A DNA stretch of 19,693 nt from Bryobacterales bacterium (GTDB taxonomy: Bacteria > Acidobacteriota > Terriglobia > Bryobacterales > Bryobacteraceae). The DNA is taken from the NCBI GenBank assembly GCA_003132905.1, contig PKZC01000322.1, positions 17,794-37,486 on the forward strand, given 5' to 3'. The translations under genes and the position numbers were made by a program. The notes beneath the pieces were generated by a model. That model was not told the origin of the DNA and ran no database searches. It worked only from the letters and a program-made list of their open reading frames with translations. Shown in pieces: positions 7,326 through 14,761 of the stretch (positions are counted from its first letter, which is position 1; the number at the start of each line of letters is the position of its first letter).

Positions 7326-8538
7326 GAAATAGACGCCTCGTTTTTTCCCGGACATATACCGGCAAGGCGCGGCGCAACATCGATCGTCTAAATTGTACGT
7401 GGCTCATGGCGCCGGTAGCGTAGCGGGCGAGCAGGTCCGCGAATACGGCGTGGCGGCTGGCGGCGCGAACGATGCGGTCGATCCGGCCTGGGTCGGCAAG
7501 CAGCAGCTTTTGAAGCCGGACGCTGTGCGAAAGCTCGTCGCCAATTTCTTTTTTCCAGGCGATTTCGTAACCGCGCAGTTGGGTGCTGTCGAACTTGCCT
7601 GCGCGGATTGCGTCCAGTGCCGCGCGCGCAGCCAGCTCGCCGCTTACCATGGCGTAATAAATTCCTTCGGCAGTGAGGGCATTGACGAATCCAGCGGCGT
7701 CGCCCGCAAGCAGCACTCGATCGGCATAGGTGCGCGAGAGAGGGCCGGAGATCGGCAGCGGAAACGCGCGAAAATTCGCCCGGTTGGATTGGCCCGCCAA
7801 CAATTGTTTCGACTTCAGATCGTCGACGAAAGCCTGGTGATGCGCGTAATGCTCGCCGCGCAGATGCGACAAATAGTAATCGAGCTTGAATCCGACGCCG
7901 ACGTTGAGATGGCTGGTCTTCGGAAAAACATAGCCATAGCCATAGTGGCTGCGAATCCGATAATAGATGTACATGCGGTCGCGCTCGACTGTGCTCAACT
8001 CTTCTTGCGGCGTCTCTTCCATCATGTCGATGGCATAATCGCTTTGAACGCTGCCTGTGCGGAGCCCCGACGCGCGGGCGACCATGCTGTTCGCGCCATC
8101 GCAGCCAATGATGAGGCGGGCACGGTACTCATGGGAATCGGTGTGGACGGTTACGCTGTCGGAATGAATTGTGATCTTGCGTGCCAGGCCTGTCGCAGTT
8201 TCCACCCGTGGGCGCGCCAGCGAGTGGAGCAGATTGTCGAATTCGCAACGGCGGATCATTAAATACAACGGATCGGGCGATCGATAATCCACCACAAAGC
8301 CCGAGGGCGATTCGAAGTGGACCTTGCTCACCCAGCTGGTGGGAATGCTCGCCAGCGCATTCTTCAGGTAGGGAAATCGGGTCAACGCCCGCGCGCTAAT
8401 TCCGCCGCCGCACGGCTTATCGCGAGGGAAAGAAGTTTTGTCCAGCAGGAGCGTTTCGACGCCAGCCTCGCCCAGAATTTTGGCGGCCGTAGCGCCAGCG
8501 GGTCCGGCGCCGGCGACGATGACATCGAAAGTGTTCAC
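7318..8538 (-). CDS. FAD-dependent geranylgeranyl reductase family protein
   Basis: This 406-residue flavoprotein has the Rossmann dinucleotide motif GAGPAG (10-15), LLLDKTSFPRDKPCGGG (30-46, including the family's P-C-G-G segment), GCDGANS (145-151), and the FAD-contacting segment LLAGDAAGFVNALTAEGI (276-293). These are hallmarks of the geranylgeranyl reductase family, which saturates double bonds in isoprenoid chains (chlorophyll tail, archaeal lipids, menaquinone side chain) and includes other FAD oxidoreductases. The substrate here cannot be deduced. The GTG start at 8538 overlaps the EpsI stop by 4 nt (GTGA), with AAGG a few bases upstream. A longer in-frame extension upstream lies inside epsI, looks basic and non-native, and is rejected. 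Coupling to an exosortase/EpsI pair is the unusual feature. Confidence 0.85.
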   Translation of the reverse strand: MNTFDVIVAGAGPAGATAAKILGEAGVETLLLDKTSFPRDKPCGGGISARALTRFPYLKNALASIPTSWVSKVHFESPSGFVVDYRSPDPLYLMIRRCEFDNLLHSLARPRVETATGLARKITIHSDSVTVHTDSHEYRARLIIGCDGANSMVARASGLRTGSVQSDYAIDMMEETPQEELSTVERDRMYIYYRIRSHYGYGYVFPKTSHLNVGVGFKLDYYLSHLRGEHYAHHQAFVDDLKSKQLLAGQSNRANFRAFPLPISGPLSRTYADRVLLAGDAAGFVNALTAEGIYYAMVSGELAARAALDAIRAGKFDSTQLRGYEIAWKKEIGDELSHSVRLQKLLLADPGRIDRIVRAASRHAVFADLLARYATGAMSHVQFRRSMLRRALPVYVREKTRRLFHG

Positions 8539-9155
8539 TGACCTTGATTGTAGCGGCGCAGCTGGGTGAAAAAGGCCTGGATGAAATCGACGCCGTCTTG
8601 CGTGATAGGCGTCACCACCCGCACCAACTCGGTATCCGTGCGGTTGTATCGCAGCGCATCCCAGGCGGTAAAGGCGGCGGCACGATATTCGCTCGCAATT
8701 GCGCGATCGCGCGATTGATACCAATACAGCACCACGGCGTGATCGTCGCCTTTGGAGACGATGTATCGATTGATCTCGATAGGCTGCACGCGCCCAGCGA
8801 TGTTCACGGCAATTGTGTCCGAAACGGACCAGGTCCATCCCGATCCCGGCAGGCAATTCTTGGGTGAATGCGGCGTTTGCCCGGCGCGCTGCGACCCGAA
8901 GTATGCGACAAACAGGCTGGCGGTTTCGCCCTGCCGCCCATACTGGCGAGTAAGATAATCGTCAGCCCGCAGCACATCCCGCTCGTCTGGTTCGATCGTA
9001 CCTTCTCGCACCATTCGCCAACCACCAATTACAGCGGGGAAATCGGAGAGCGGCTTCGATAGCGGGATCACCTCGGCGCGTCGACCCAACCCGTAAAACG
9101 CCCCGCCCTGGACTACCAGCAGCGAGCTCAAGATGATTGCTGGCCGATTATGCAT
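8535..9155 (-). CDS. epsI: EpsI family exosortase-associated protein (DUF3485)
   Basis: This 206-residue protein has an N-terminal hydrophobic segment (about 6-22, AIILSSLLVVQGGAFYG) for export or anchoring, then the EpsI domain. It carries the conserved cysteine motif HSPKNCLPGSGW (96-107, C101), and VVLYWYQSRDR (141-151) matching the family's YW-F/Y-Q segment. EpsI proteins are found either fused to or directly beside exosortases and are tied to exopolysaccharide and PEP-CTERM systems; the biochemical role is unresolved. The ATG at 9155 overlaps the exosortase gene by 28 nt, and no alternative start in between is evident. The 3' end overlaps the next gene by 4 nt. Confidence 0.88.
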   Translation of the reverse strand: MHNRPAIILSSLLVVQGGAFYGLGRRAEVIPLSKPLSDFPAVIGGWRMVREGTIEPDERDVLRADDYLTRQYGRQGETASLFVAYFGSQRAGQTPHSPKNCLPGSGWTWSVSDTIAVNIAGRVQPIEINRYIVSKGDDHAVVLYWYQSRDRAIASEYRAAAFTAWDALRYNRTDTELVRVVTPITQDGVDFIQAFFTQLRRYNQGQ

Positions 9156-9931
9156 TGATGCACCGTGACCATCAGAACGAGCGCCACCGCAAACAGCACC
9201 CACCCTTCGAACAGATGAAATGCGCCGTGCGCCAGGCCCGCACGATATTCGCCTAAGATACCCGTCAGCGTGACGCGCGCCGCATTCGCCGCGATGGCGA
9301 TGGGTATGGTTGCGGCCAGAAGTACCCATCGCACCCCCACCCGTTTATCGAAAAAATAGGCGTAAATTAACGACAGAAATGATAGCGAGAGCAGCGAGCG
9401 AATACCGCTGCACGCCTCAACTACCGACAATCGCTCGTGCGGTAGCTCCAGGATGTTGCCGTCGCGCAGAACGGGAATGCCTATCGAATTCAAAACAGCT
9501 TCGGCGGTGGCCGACGCGAACATTTGAAGCGGCAGCGTGACTTGCGCGTAGATAGTGGCCGGGATCGGGAACAAAAATAGAAGCAGCAAAAGTGGGAAAG
9601 CCAGCGTCTTCAGCGCTCGGGTGCCTCCCAGAAAAAGCACCGCCCCAATTACCGAAACCAAGAACGCCGTCCGCGCGATGAACACCTGTGCCGCTAACGT
9701 TCCGAGCAGCATTTGCACCGCTCCCCACCCCGCAATCGCGAGTCCCCACCAATTCGTCTGGGGCTGGATCGCTGCCAGTTCCGCTCGCCGCCGCCAGACC
9801 ACGAATGCAACCACGGGAAGCACCAAAAATCCGTGTGACATGTCCGAGTCGGTGGCCCACTGTCGCGCCAACCCGGCCAGCAGCGGGCCATAACAGGCGA
9901 TCAGCAAGAGGGCGGTTATTAGGGTGGTCAT
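9128..9931 (-). CDS. Exosortase (transmembrane cysteine transpeptidase)
   Basis: This 267-residue polytopic membrane protein has about eight hydrophobic segments. The exosortase/archaeosortase catalytic residues are all visible: C174 in VEACSGIRSL, R219 in NAARVTLTG and H239 in HGAFHLFEGW. The early motif MSHGFLVLP (31-39) is also typical. These enzymes recognise C-terminal PEP-CTERM-type signals, cleave them and transfer the protein to the cell surface or exopolysaccharide. No protein in this window ends in a PEP-CTERM signal, so its substrates are elsewhere. It is the first gene of a - strand run with epsI, the reductase and DUF4159, and starts 24 bp from the divergent peptidase gene. Confidence 0.92.
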   Translation of the reverse strand: MTTLITALLLIACYGPLLAGLARQWATDSDMSHGFLVLPVVAFVVWRRRAELAAIQPQTNWWGLAIAGWGAVQMLLGTLAAQVFIARTAFLVSVIGAVLFLGGTRALKTLAFPLLLLLFLFPIPATIYAQVTLPLQMFASATAEAVLNSIGIPVLRDGNILELPHERLSVVEACSGIRSLLSLSFLSLIYAYFFDKRVGVRWVLLAATIPIAIAANAARVTLTGILGEYRAGLAHGAFHLFEGWVLFAVALVLMVTVHQCIIGQQSS

Positions 9932-9955
9932 TCTGGCACGGGCTAGAATGTAATA
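9932..9955. promoter_or_regulatory. 24-bp divergent intergenic region (exosortase / S55 peptidase)
   Basis: Only 24 bp separate the two divergent start codons. It holds TAGAAT at 9944-9949 on the + strand, 6 nt before GTG 9956, and, overlapping it, TACATT on the - strand (9952-9947), 15 nt before ATG 9931. Any -35 boxes or operators must lie within the coding DNA of the opposite gene. Neither candidate has a clear -35 match. Confidence 0.4.
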
Positions 9956-11683
9956 GTGAGCGTTTTACGTTTTTTCGTCTCACTCATTCTCGCGGCAAGT
10001 GTTTGGCCGCAGCTGGCAACCGGGCAGATGGCCATCTACCCCTTGCGCGATGTGCGCGCCGGCCAGCACGCCATTGGAAAAACCGTCTTTCAAGGCAATA
10101 AGATCGAAGATTTTCAGGTGGAAATCCTGGGTGTGCTCGAAAACGTGGGGCCTCGGCAATCTATCATCCTGGCGCGCCTTTCCGGCGGTCCGCTGCAAGA
10201 AACGGGCGTCATGCAGGGCATGAGCGGCAGCCCTGTTTATATCGACGGACGCCTGCTGGGTGCGGTGGCGCTGGCTTTTAACTTCTCGAAGGAGCCCATC
10301 GCGGGGATTCGGCCCATCGAAGAGATGCTGGCTGTGGGCGATTCCGTCCAGCCCGAGAGCCGCAAAGTGGCTTCGAACGCCGATTCCTTCGGCAGCAAAC
10401 TCATTGATATCGCGACGCCCCTCTCCTTCAGCGGATTCACCGCCGGCACGCTGGACCAATTCTCGCCTCAGCTCAAGAAATTGGGCCTGGAGCCGCGCCA
10501 GGGTGTTTCGAGCGGGGGCAAACTGCCTTCCAAGCTGGGCGCGCCAGCATCGCTGAGGCCCGGCGACATGATCGCAGTGGAGCTGCTCTCCGGGGACATG
10601 AGCATTGGCGCGGAAGGAACCGTCACGGCGATAGACGGCAAGAAGATCTATGCTTTCGGCCATCAGTTCATGTCGGTGGGCAATACCGAGCTGCCGTTCG
10701 CGCGCGCTGAAGTGCTGGCCTTGTTGCCGAACCTCTCGTCCTCCTTCAAGATCTCCTCGCCTCTGGAATGGATGGGCGCTATCACGCAAGACCGCAGCAC
10801 CAGCATTTATGGCGAGTTAGGCCGCAAGGCCGACACCATCCCGTTTGCCATCACGGTGAAGGATGGACGCCGCGCGCCGCTGGCGTATCACATGCAAATG
10901 ATTCAGGATCGCGTGCTCTCGCCCTACATCGTACAGACCGCCGTCTATTCGGCAATGGACGCTACCGAACGTACCCTGGGTCTGGCCAGCTATTCGCTGC
11001 GCGGCGGCGTGGAGTTCGTGAACGGCGCTCCCCCGCTGAAACTCGATAACACCTACGCGGGCGATTTTAACGTGCCGCTGCAGGCGTCCACCGGGGTGGC
11101 CTCTCCGCTGTCATCGATTCTCGGCGCGGGTTTCGATGCGTTAAAGATCAAGAGCATCAACCTTGAGATTGAAGCATCGGAGCGAAAGCGGTTTCTGCAA
11201 GTGGACCAAATCACGGCATCGCCGAAGCAGGTTCATCCCGGCGATTCGGTCGAGATTGCCGTTACCTTGACCGGCGAAAATGGTTTAGAAGTACAAAAGA
11301 GTCTGCATTATCGCGTTCCCGTGGGCGCGCCCGCCGGGACGTTGAGCTTCACCGTTTCCGACGGCGCTGTATCAAACGCGATAGATTACCAGCAAATGGC
11401 CGCGGAAGCGCCTAAGAGCGCCACGCAACTGGTTTCGTTCCTGAACAATCTGCGGCCCAACACCAACGCCTACGTGCGTGTATGGCGCACCGACCCTGCG
11501 TTTGAGGTCCAGGGGCAGGATTTGCCCAATCCGCCGCCTTCGGTGGGTTTGATCCTGGCCAAAACGCAAGCCGCGCAGGGCGTGTGGGTGCCGCGCGGTT
11601 CGAAAATCGATGAATTACAGATCCAGACGGGCGACGTCGTAGTAAGTGGATCCAAGACAGTGCAAGTGGAAGTAACAGAATGA
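9956..11683 (+). CDS. Secreted S55-type (SpoIVB-like) serine peptidase with permuted catalytic order
   Basis: This 575-residue protein has a Sec signal peptide (about 1-24, with FFVSLILAASVW core). The nucleophile segment comes first: ETGVMQGMSGSPVYIDGRLL (82-101) has the GMSGSP box of the SpoIVB/S55 family, with S90 the likely nucleophile, and is followed by PIEEML. The histidine segment comes later: GTVTAIDGKKIYAFGHQF (221-238), H236 in AFGH. In B. subtilis SpoIVB the GH segment precedes GMSGSP, so the halves are swapped here. The C-terminal part (about 405-575) looks like beta-rich domains (HPGDSVEIAVTLTG). The GTG start at 9956 lacks a Shine-Dalgarno and sits 6 nt after TAGAAT. The next gene overlaps by 4 nt. 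Family membership is clear; substrate and activity are inferred. Confidence 0.8.
   Translation: MSVLRFFVSLILAASVWPQLATGQMAIYPLRDVRAGQHAIGKTVFQGNKIEDFQVEILGVLENVGPRQSIILARLSGGPLQETGVMQGMSGSPVYIDGRLLGAVALAFNFSKEPIAGIRPIEEMLAVGDSVQPESRKVASNADSFGSKLIDIATPLSFSGFTAGTLDQFSPQLKKLGLEPRQGVSSGGKLPSKLGAPASLRPGDMIAVELLSGDMSIGAEGTVTAIDGKKIYAFGHQFMSVGNTELPFARAEVLALLPNLSSSFKISSPLEWMGAITQDRSTSIYGELGRKADTIPFAITVKDGRRAPLAYHMQMIQDRVLSPYIVQTAVYSAMDATERTLGLASYSLRGGVEFVNGAPPLKLDNTYAGDFNVPLQASTGVASPLSSILGAGFDALKIKSINLEIEASERKRFLQVDQITASPKQVHPGDSVEIAVTLTGENGLEVQKSLHYRVPVGAPAGTLSFTVSDGAVSNAIDYQQMAAEAPKSATQLVSFLNNLRPNTNAYVRVWRTDPAFEVQGQDLPNPPPSVGLILAKTQAAQGVWVPRGSKIDELQIQTGDVVVSGSKTVQVEVTE
11668..11672 (+). promoter_or_regulatory. 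Shine-Dalgarno for the propeller protein
   Basis: GGAAG lies inside the end of the peptidase gene, 7 nt before ATG 11680. It supports that start and coupled translation of the pair. Confidence 0.5.
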
Positions 11684-13911
11684 AGGTGCTCCGCGCGATA
11701 GCGCTTGCAACCGCTATATCAGCGTCTCTGTGCGCCGCCACCACGGCCACCTGGGAAATGAACACCTATCAGGATTTTCTGAGAGGCCGCTTCCAGGGCA
11801 TTTCGCTCGATCGCGATGGCCGCTTGACGCTAGCGCCCAAGCTTGAGACAGTGTTCAACTCTGGCCAGCCGACCATCTGGAGCATTGCTCGTGGGCCTGA
11901 TGGCTCCATCTATGCCGGAACCGGCCATCGTGGACGTGTTTATCAGATTACGCCCGCTGGCGCGAGCAATCTGGTTTGGACCTCCGATCAACCCGAGATT
12001 TTCGCCGTGGCCGTCGATCCGGATGGCGTTCTCTATGCCGCCACATCGCCGGACGGCAAGGTCTATCGCATTGAAAAAGGGAAAGCCACGGAGTTTTTCG
12101 CGCCACAAGCGAAATACATCTGGTCGCTCGCCTTCGCCAAGGACGGCAGCATGTTCGTCGGCGCTGGCAATCCGGGCAATATCTATCGCGTCGATAAATC
12201 GGGAAAGGCCGAGACCTATTACGAAACCGGCCAATCGCACATAACCGCGCTGGCTTTGGATTCCCATAATAACCTGCTGGCTGGCACCGAACCTAACGGC
12301 ATCCTGTATCGCATCAGCGCCAAGGACAAGGCGTTCGTGCTTTATAACGCCAATCTGCCCGAGATCCGCTCCATTGTTCCCATGCCCGATGGCACCATCT
12401 ATGCTGCGGCTCTGGGTGGTTCTATTGCGAACCGCGCCCAACCTTTGACCACTACGCTCGCGTCGCCGACGGGCATCACGGTCACGGCGCCCACCACTTC
12501 CATTACTGTGACTGATTCGGCGGATTCTCAAGCCGAAACCGAAATAAAACCGAAGGCCGGCACGCCCACCGCCACGGTGATTCAGCCAGTGCAACAGGTG
12601 GCGAGCGCCAACCCATTGACGGAAATTCCTGGCGTGGATAAATCCGCCGTGTACAAAATCAATCCCGACGACACGGTGGAGACGCTGTGGAGTTCGAAAG
12701 AAGAAAACGTCTACAGCCTGGTGGCGCGGCCCAATGGATCGCTCTATTTCGCGACCGACGGCCAGGGACGCCTTTATCGGCTGGGTGCGGATCGCAAAGC
12801 TACTTTAATGGTGGAAACCAACGAAGGAGAAGCCACGCGGCTGTTGGAATCCCCGGATGGATTGGTGGCCGCTACGGGCGATATGGGCAAGGTCTTCCGG
12901 TTGGCGGACGCGGCGGGGCCTAGCGGCAGCTACGATTCGCCGGTGCACGATTCGGGTTCGGTTGCGCGCTGGGGCCGCATTTCATGGCGCAGTGCCGCTG
13001 GCAAGGTGCAGCTCACGACGCGATCGGGCAATTCCGCGCGTCCGGACAAAACCTGGAGCGATTGGTCAGCCCCGTTGACTGATTCGCAGGATTCCCTCAT
13101 CCGTAGCCCCAACGCCCGCTACATTCAATGGCGCGCGAACCTGGAAGGTCCAGGAGCGGCCATCGAGAACGTGAGTATTGCTTATCTGCCGCAGAACAAT
13201 CCGCCGGTCATCCGCAGTATCAGCGTTACTATGCAGAACTCATCGCAGAAGGCCGCCGCTGCTGCCGCGGCTACCAGTTCCACGTCTGCGGCGTATAGCA
13301 TCACCGTTACCGATACGGGCGAGACGTCAACTCCCGCGGGCACGCCCACGCAGACGCTTTCGCATGGCTCCGGATCGCAGGTGCAAGTGACCTGGCAGGC
13401 CGACGATCCCGACGGCGACCGCCTGCTCTATTCGCTTTATTTTCGCGGCGAGGACGAAAAGGAATGGAAGCTCTTGCGGGCCAATATCGCCGAAAATTCG
13501 CTGCTGTTGGATGGCGACGTCCTAGCCGACGGCCGCTATTATTTCCGCGTGATCGCTTCCGATCAGCCGTCGAACGCGGCTAATGTCGCGCGCACCGACG
13601 AGCTGGTCAGCTCTCCGGTCTTGATCGACAACACGCCGCCCGTGGTTACTCTGGGCGCTCCCCGGCGATCCAATGAGCACCTGGAAGTGGATGCCGACGT
13701 GGTGGATCAAACGTCACCCTTGCGCCGCTTCGAGTATTCGCTCGACGCAGGCCCCTGGACTCCGGTGGAAGCGGCCGATGGCGTCACCGATTCGCCTCGC
13801 GAGCAGTATCACATCGCGATAGACCGGCTTCGCGCCGGCGAGCACCTGTTAGTGGTCCGCGCGTACGATACCGCGAACAACGCTGGACTCGCCAAGGTTG
13901 TGGTGCATTAA
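11680..13911 (+). CDS. Secreted seven-blade beta-propeller protein with C-terminal FN3/Ig-like domains
   Basis: This 743-residue protein starts with a signal peptide (about 1-20, AIALATAISASLCAA). Seven related blades can be read in residues 65-408, each of the form xIxSLAxxPDGxLYAATxxxGKVYRI: beginning near 65, 106, 146, 187, 228, 343 and 384. Blade five is interrupted by about 75 Thr/Ser/Pro-rich residues (about 249-322) before its last strand SAVYKI. After the propeller comes a jelly-roll-like region (about 415-502, DSGSVARWGRISWRSA), an Ala/Ser/Thr linker (521-560) and two FN3/Ig-like domains (about 565-635 and 650-743). No enzymatic motif was seen. It overlaps the peptidase gene by 4 nt (ATGA), so the two are probably made together and act in the same compartment; binding, scaffolding or regulation of the peptidase is inference. 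I cannot assign a named family. Confidence 0.8.
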   Translation: MKVLRAIALATAISASLCAATTATWEMNTYQDFLRGRFQGISLDRDGRLTLAPKLETVFNSGQPTIWSIARGPDGSIYAGTGHRGRVYQITPAGASNLVWTSDQPEIFAVAVDPDGVLYAATSPDGKVYRIEKGKATEFFAPQAKYIWSLAFAKDGSMFVGAGNPGNIYRVDKSGKAETYYETGQSHITALALDSHNNLLAGTEPNGILYRISAKDKAFVLYNANLPEIRSIVPMPDGTIYAAALGGSIANRAQPLTTTLASPTGITVTAPTTSITVTDSADSQAETEIKPKAGTPTATVIQPVQQVASANPLTEIPGVDKSAVYKINPDDTVETLWSSKEENVYSLVARPNGSLYFATDGQGRLYRLGADRKATLMVETNEGEATRLLESPDGLVAATGDMGKVFRLADAAGPSGSYDSPVHDSGSVARWGRISWRSAAGKVQLTTRSGNSARPDKTWSDWSAPLTDSQDSLIRSPNARYIQWRANLEGPGAAIENVSIAYLPQNNPPVIRSISVTMQNSSQKAAAAAAATSSTSAAYSITVTDTGETSTPAGTPTQTLSHGSGSQVQVTWQADDPDGDRLLYSLYFRGEDEKEWKLLRANIAENSLLLDGDVLADGRYYFRVIASDQPSNAANVARTDELVSSPVLIDNTPPVVTLGAPRRSNEHLEVDADVVDQTSPLRRFEYSLDAGPWTPVEAADGVTDSPREQYHIAIDRLRAGEHLLVVRAYDTANNAGLAKVVVH

Positions 13912-13913
13912 AT

Positions 13914-13922
13914 TGCTACGAT
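13914..13922 (+). promoter_or_regulatory. Candidate extended -10 element before uppP
   Basis: TGCTACGAT matches the extended -10 pattern TGnTAnnnT. It ends 8 nt before the uppP ATG at 13931, placing a predicted transcript start within 1-2 nt of the ATG, and no Shine-Dalgarno is present. It would give uppP-ftsK its own promoter, separate from the peptidase operon. Confidence 0.35.
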
Positions 13923-13930
13923 GCTAGTTC

Positions 13931-14761
13931 ATGCCCATTTACCAAGCAGTCGTCCTTGCGATTGTCCAGGCGCTTACCGAGTTTCTGCCCATTAGCAGCA
14001 CCGCCCATCTGGTGCTCATCCCGTGGCTCTTTGGTTGGAAAGATGCCGGACTCACGTTCGATGTCGCGCTACATGCGGGCACGCTGGTTGCGGTGATCAT
14101 TTACTTCTTTCGCGATTGGGTCCAGATTATCGGCCAAGGCTTCGGCCTGAACATCGGTGTCGATCCCGATATTAGGCAGAATCGCAATCTGCTCTGGTTG
14201 CTCGCCGTCGCATCCATTCCGATCGGTATCGTTGGCTATCGCTTCGACAAGCAGGCCGACACCACCTGGCGGCAGCCCTACGTGATCGGCATTATGCTGA
14301 TTCTCGTCGGCATCGTGCTATGGATGGCAGAAAAGCGCCGCGTCGGCAGCAAGTCGATGAGCACCATTCAGTGGAGCGATGGCATTGCGGTGGGCTTGGC
14401 ACAGGCTGTTTCCGTGATCCCCGGCACCTCCCGCAGCGGCGCCACCATCAGCGCGGGCTTGTTCCGCAACATGACTCGCGAGACGGCCGCGCGCTTCTCG
14501 TTCCTGCTCTCGACGCCCGCTATCGCAGCCGCAGTGGCCAAAAAAGCCTGGGACATTCACAAAGAGGGTGGCATCCCGCCCGACATGAAGGTGCCCATCG
14601 TGGTGGGAATTATTGTCTCCGGCGTGCTGGGCGCTATCGTGATCGCGTTCTTCCTTCGCTACCTTCGACACAGCAGTCTGATGCCGTTCGTATACTATCG
14701 AATCGTTTTTGGCATAATAGTAATCGCTCTGGCTGCATTTTTCCGCTTCTCAGCGGGATGA
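13931..14761 (+). CDS. uppP: Undecaprenyl-diphosphatase UppP (BacA)
   Basis: This 276-residue polytopic membrane enzyme dephosphorylates undecaprenyl diphosphate to the monophosphate carrier used for peptidoglycan and other envelope polymers; overproduction of homologues gives bacitracin resistance. Both family signatures are intact. The first is QALTEFLPISSTAHL (13-27), with Q13 and E17 forming the (E/Q)xxxE pair and H26 the conserved histidine. The second is IPGTSRSGAT (163-172), with R168. Length matches the family. The gene follows the propeller gene by 19 nt and overlaps ftsK by 4 nt (ATGA at 14758-14761). A probable extended -10 lies directly in front of it. Confidence 0.95.
   Translation: MPIYQAVVLAIVQALTEFLPISSTAHLVLIPWLFGWKDAGLTFDVALHAGTLVAVIIYFFRDWVQIIGQGFGLNIGVDPDIRQNRNLLWLLAVASIPIGIVGYRFDKQADTTWRQPYVIGIMLILVGIVLWMAEKRRVGSKSMSTIQWSDGIAVGLAQAVSVIPGTSRSGATISAGLFRNMTRETAARFSFLLSTPAIAAAVAKKAWDIHKEGGIPPDMKVPIVVGIIVSGVLGAIVIAFFLRYLRHSSLMPFVYYRIVFGIIVIALAAFFRFSAG

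Noticed and set aside
8539..8856. In-frame N-terminal extension of the geranylgeranyl-reductase-family protein
   Set aside because: It lies within epsI and is Arg-rich low-quality sequence. The Rossmann motif begins at residue 10 from the GTG at 8538, as expected.
9128..13911. Search for a PEP-CTERM sorting signal near the exosortase
   Set aside because: None of the secreted proteins here (peptidase, propeller protein, DUF4159, kinase) ends with a PEP motif, hydrophobic helix and basic tail, so no local exosortase substrate can be named.
14320..14757. In-frame N-terminal extension of FtsK
   Set aside because: It lies wholly inside uppP in another frame and encodes a His/Arg-rich, non-membrane sequence. 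The ATG at 14758 gives a normal FtsK N-terminus with ATGA coupling.
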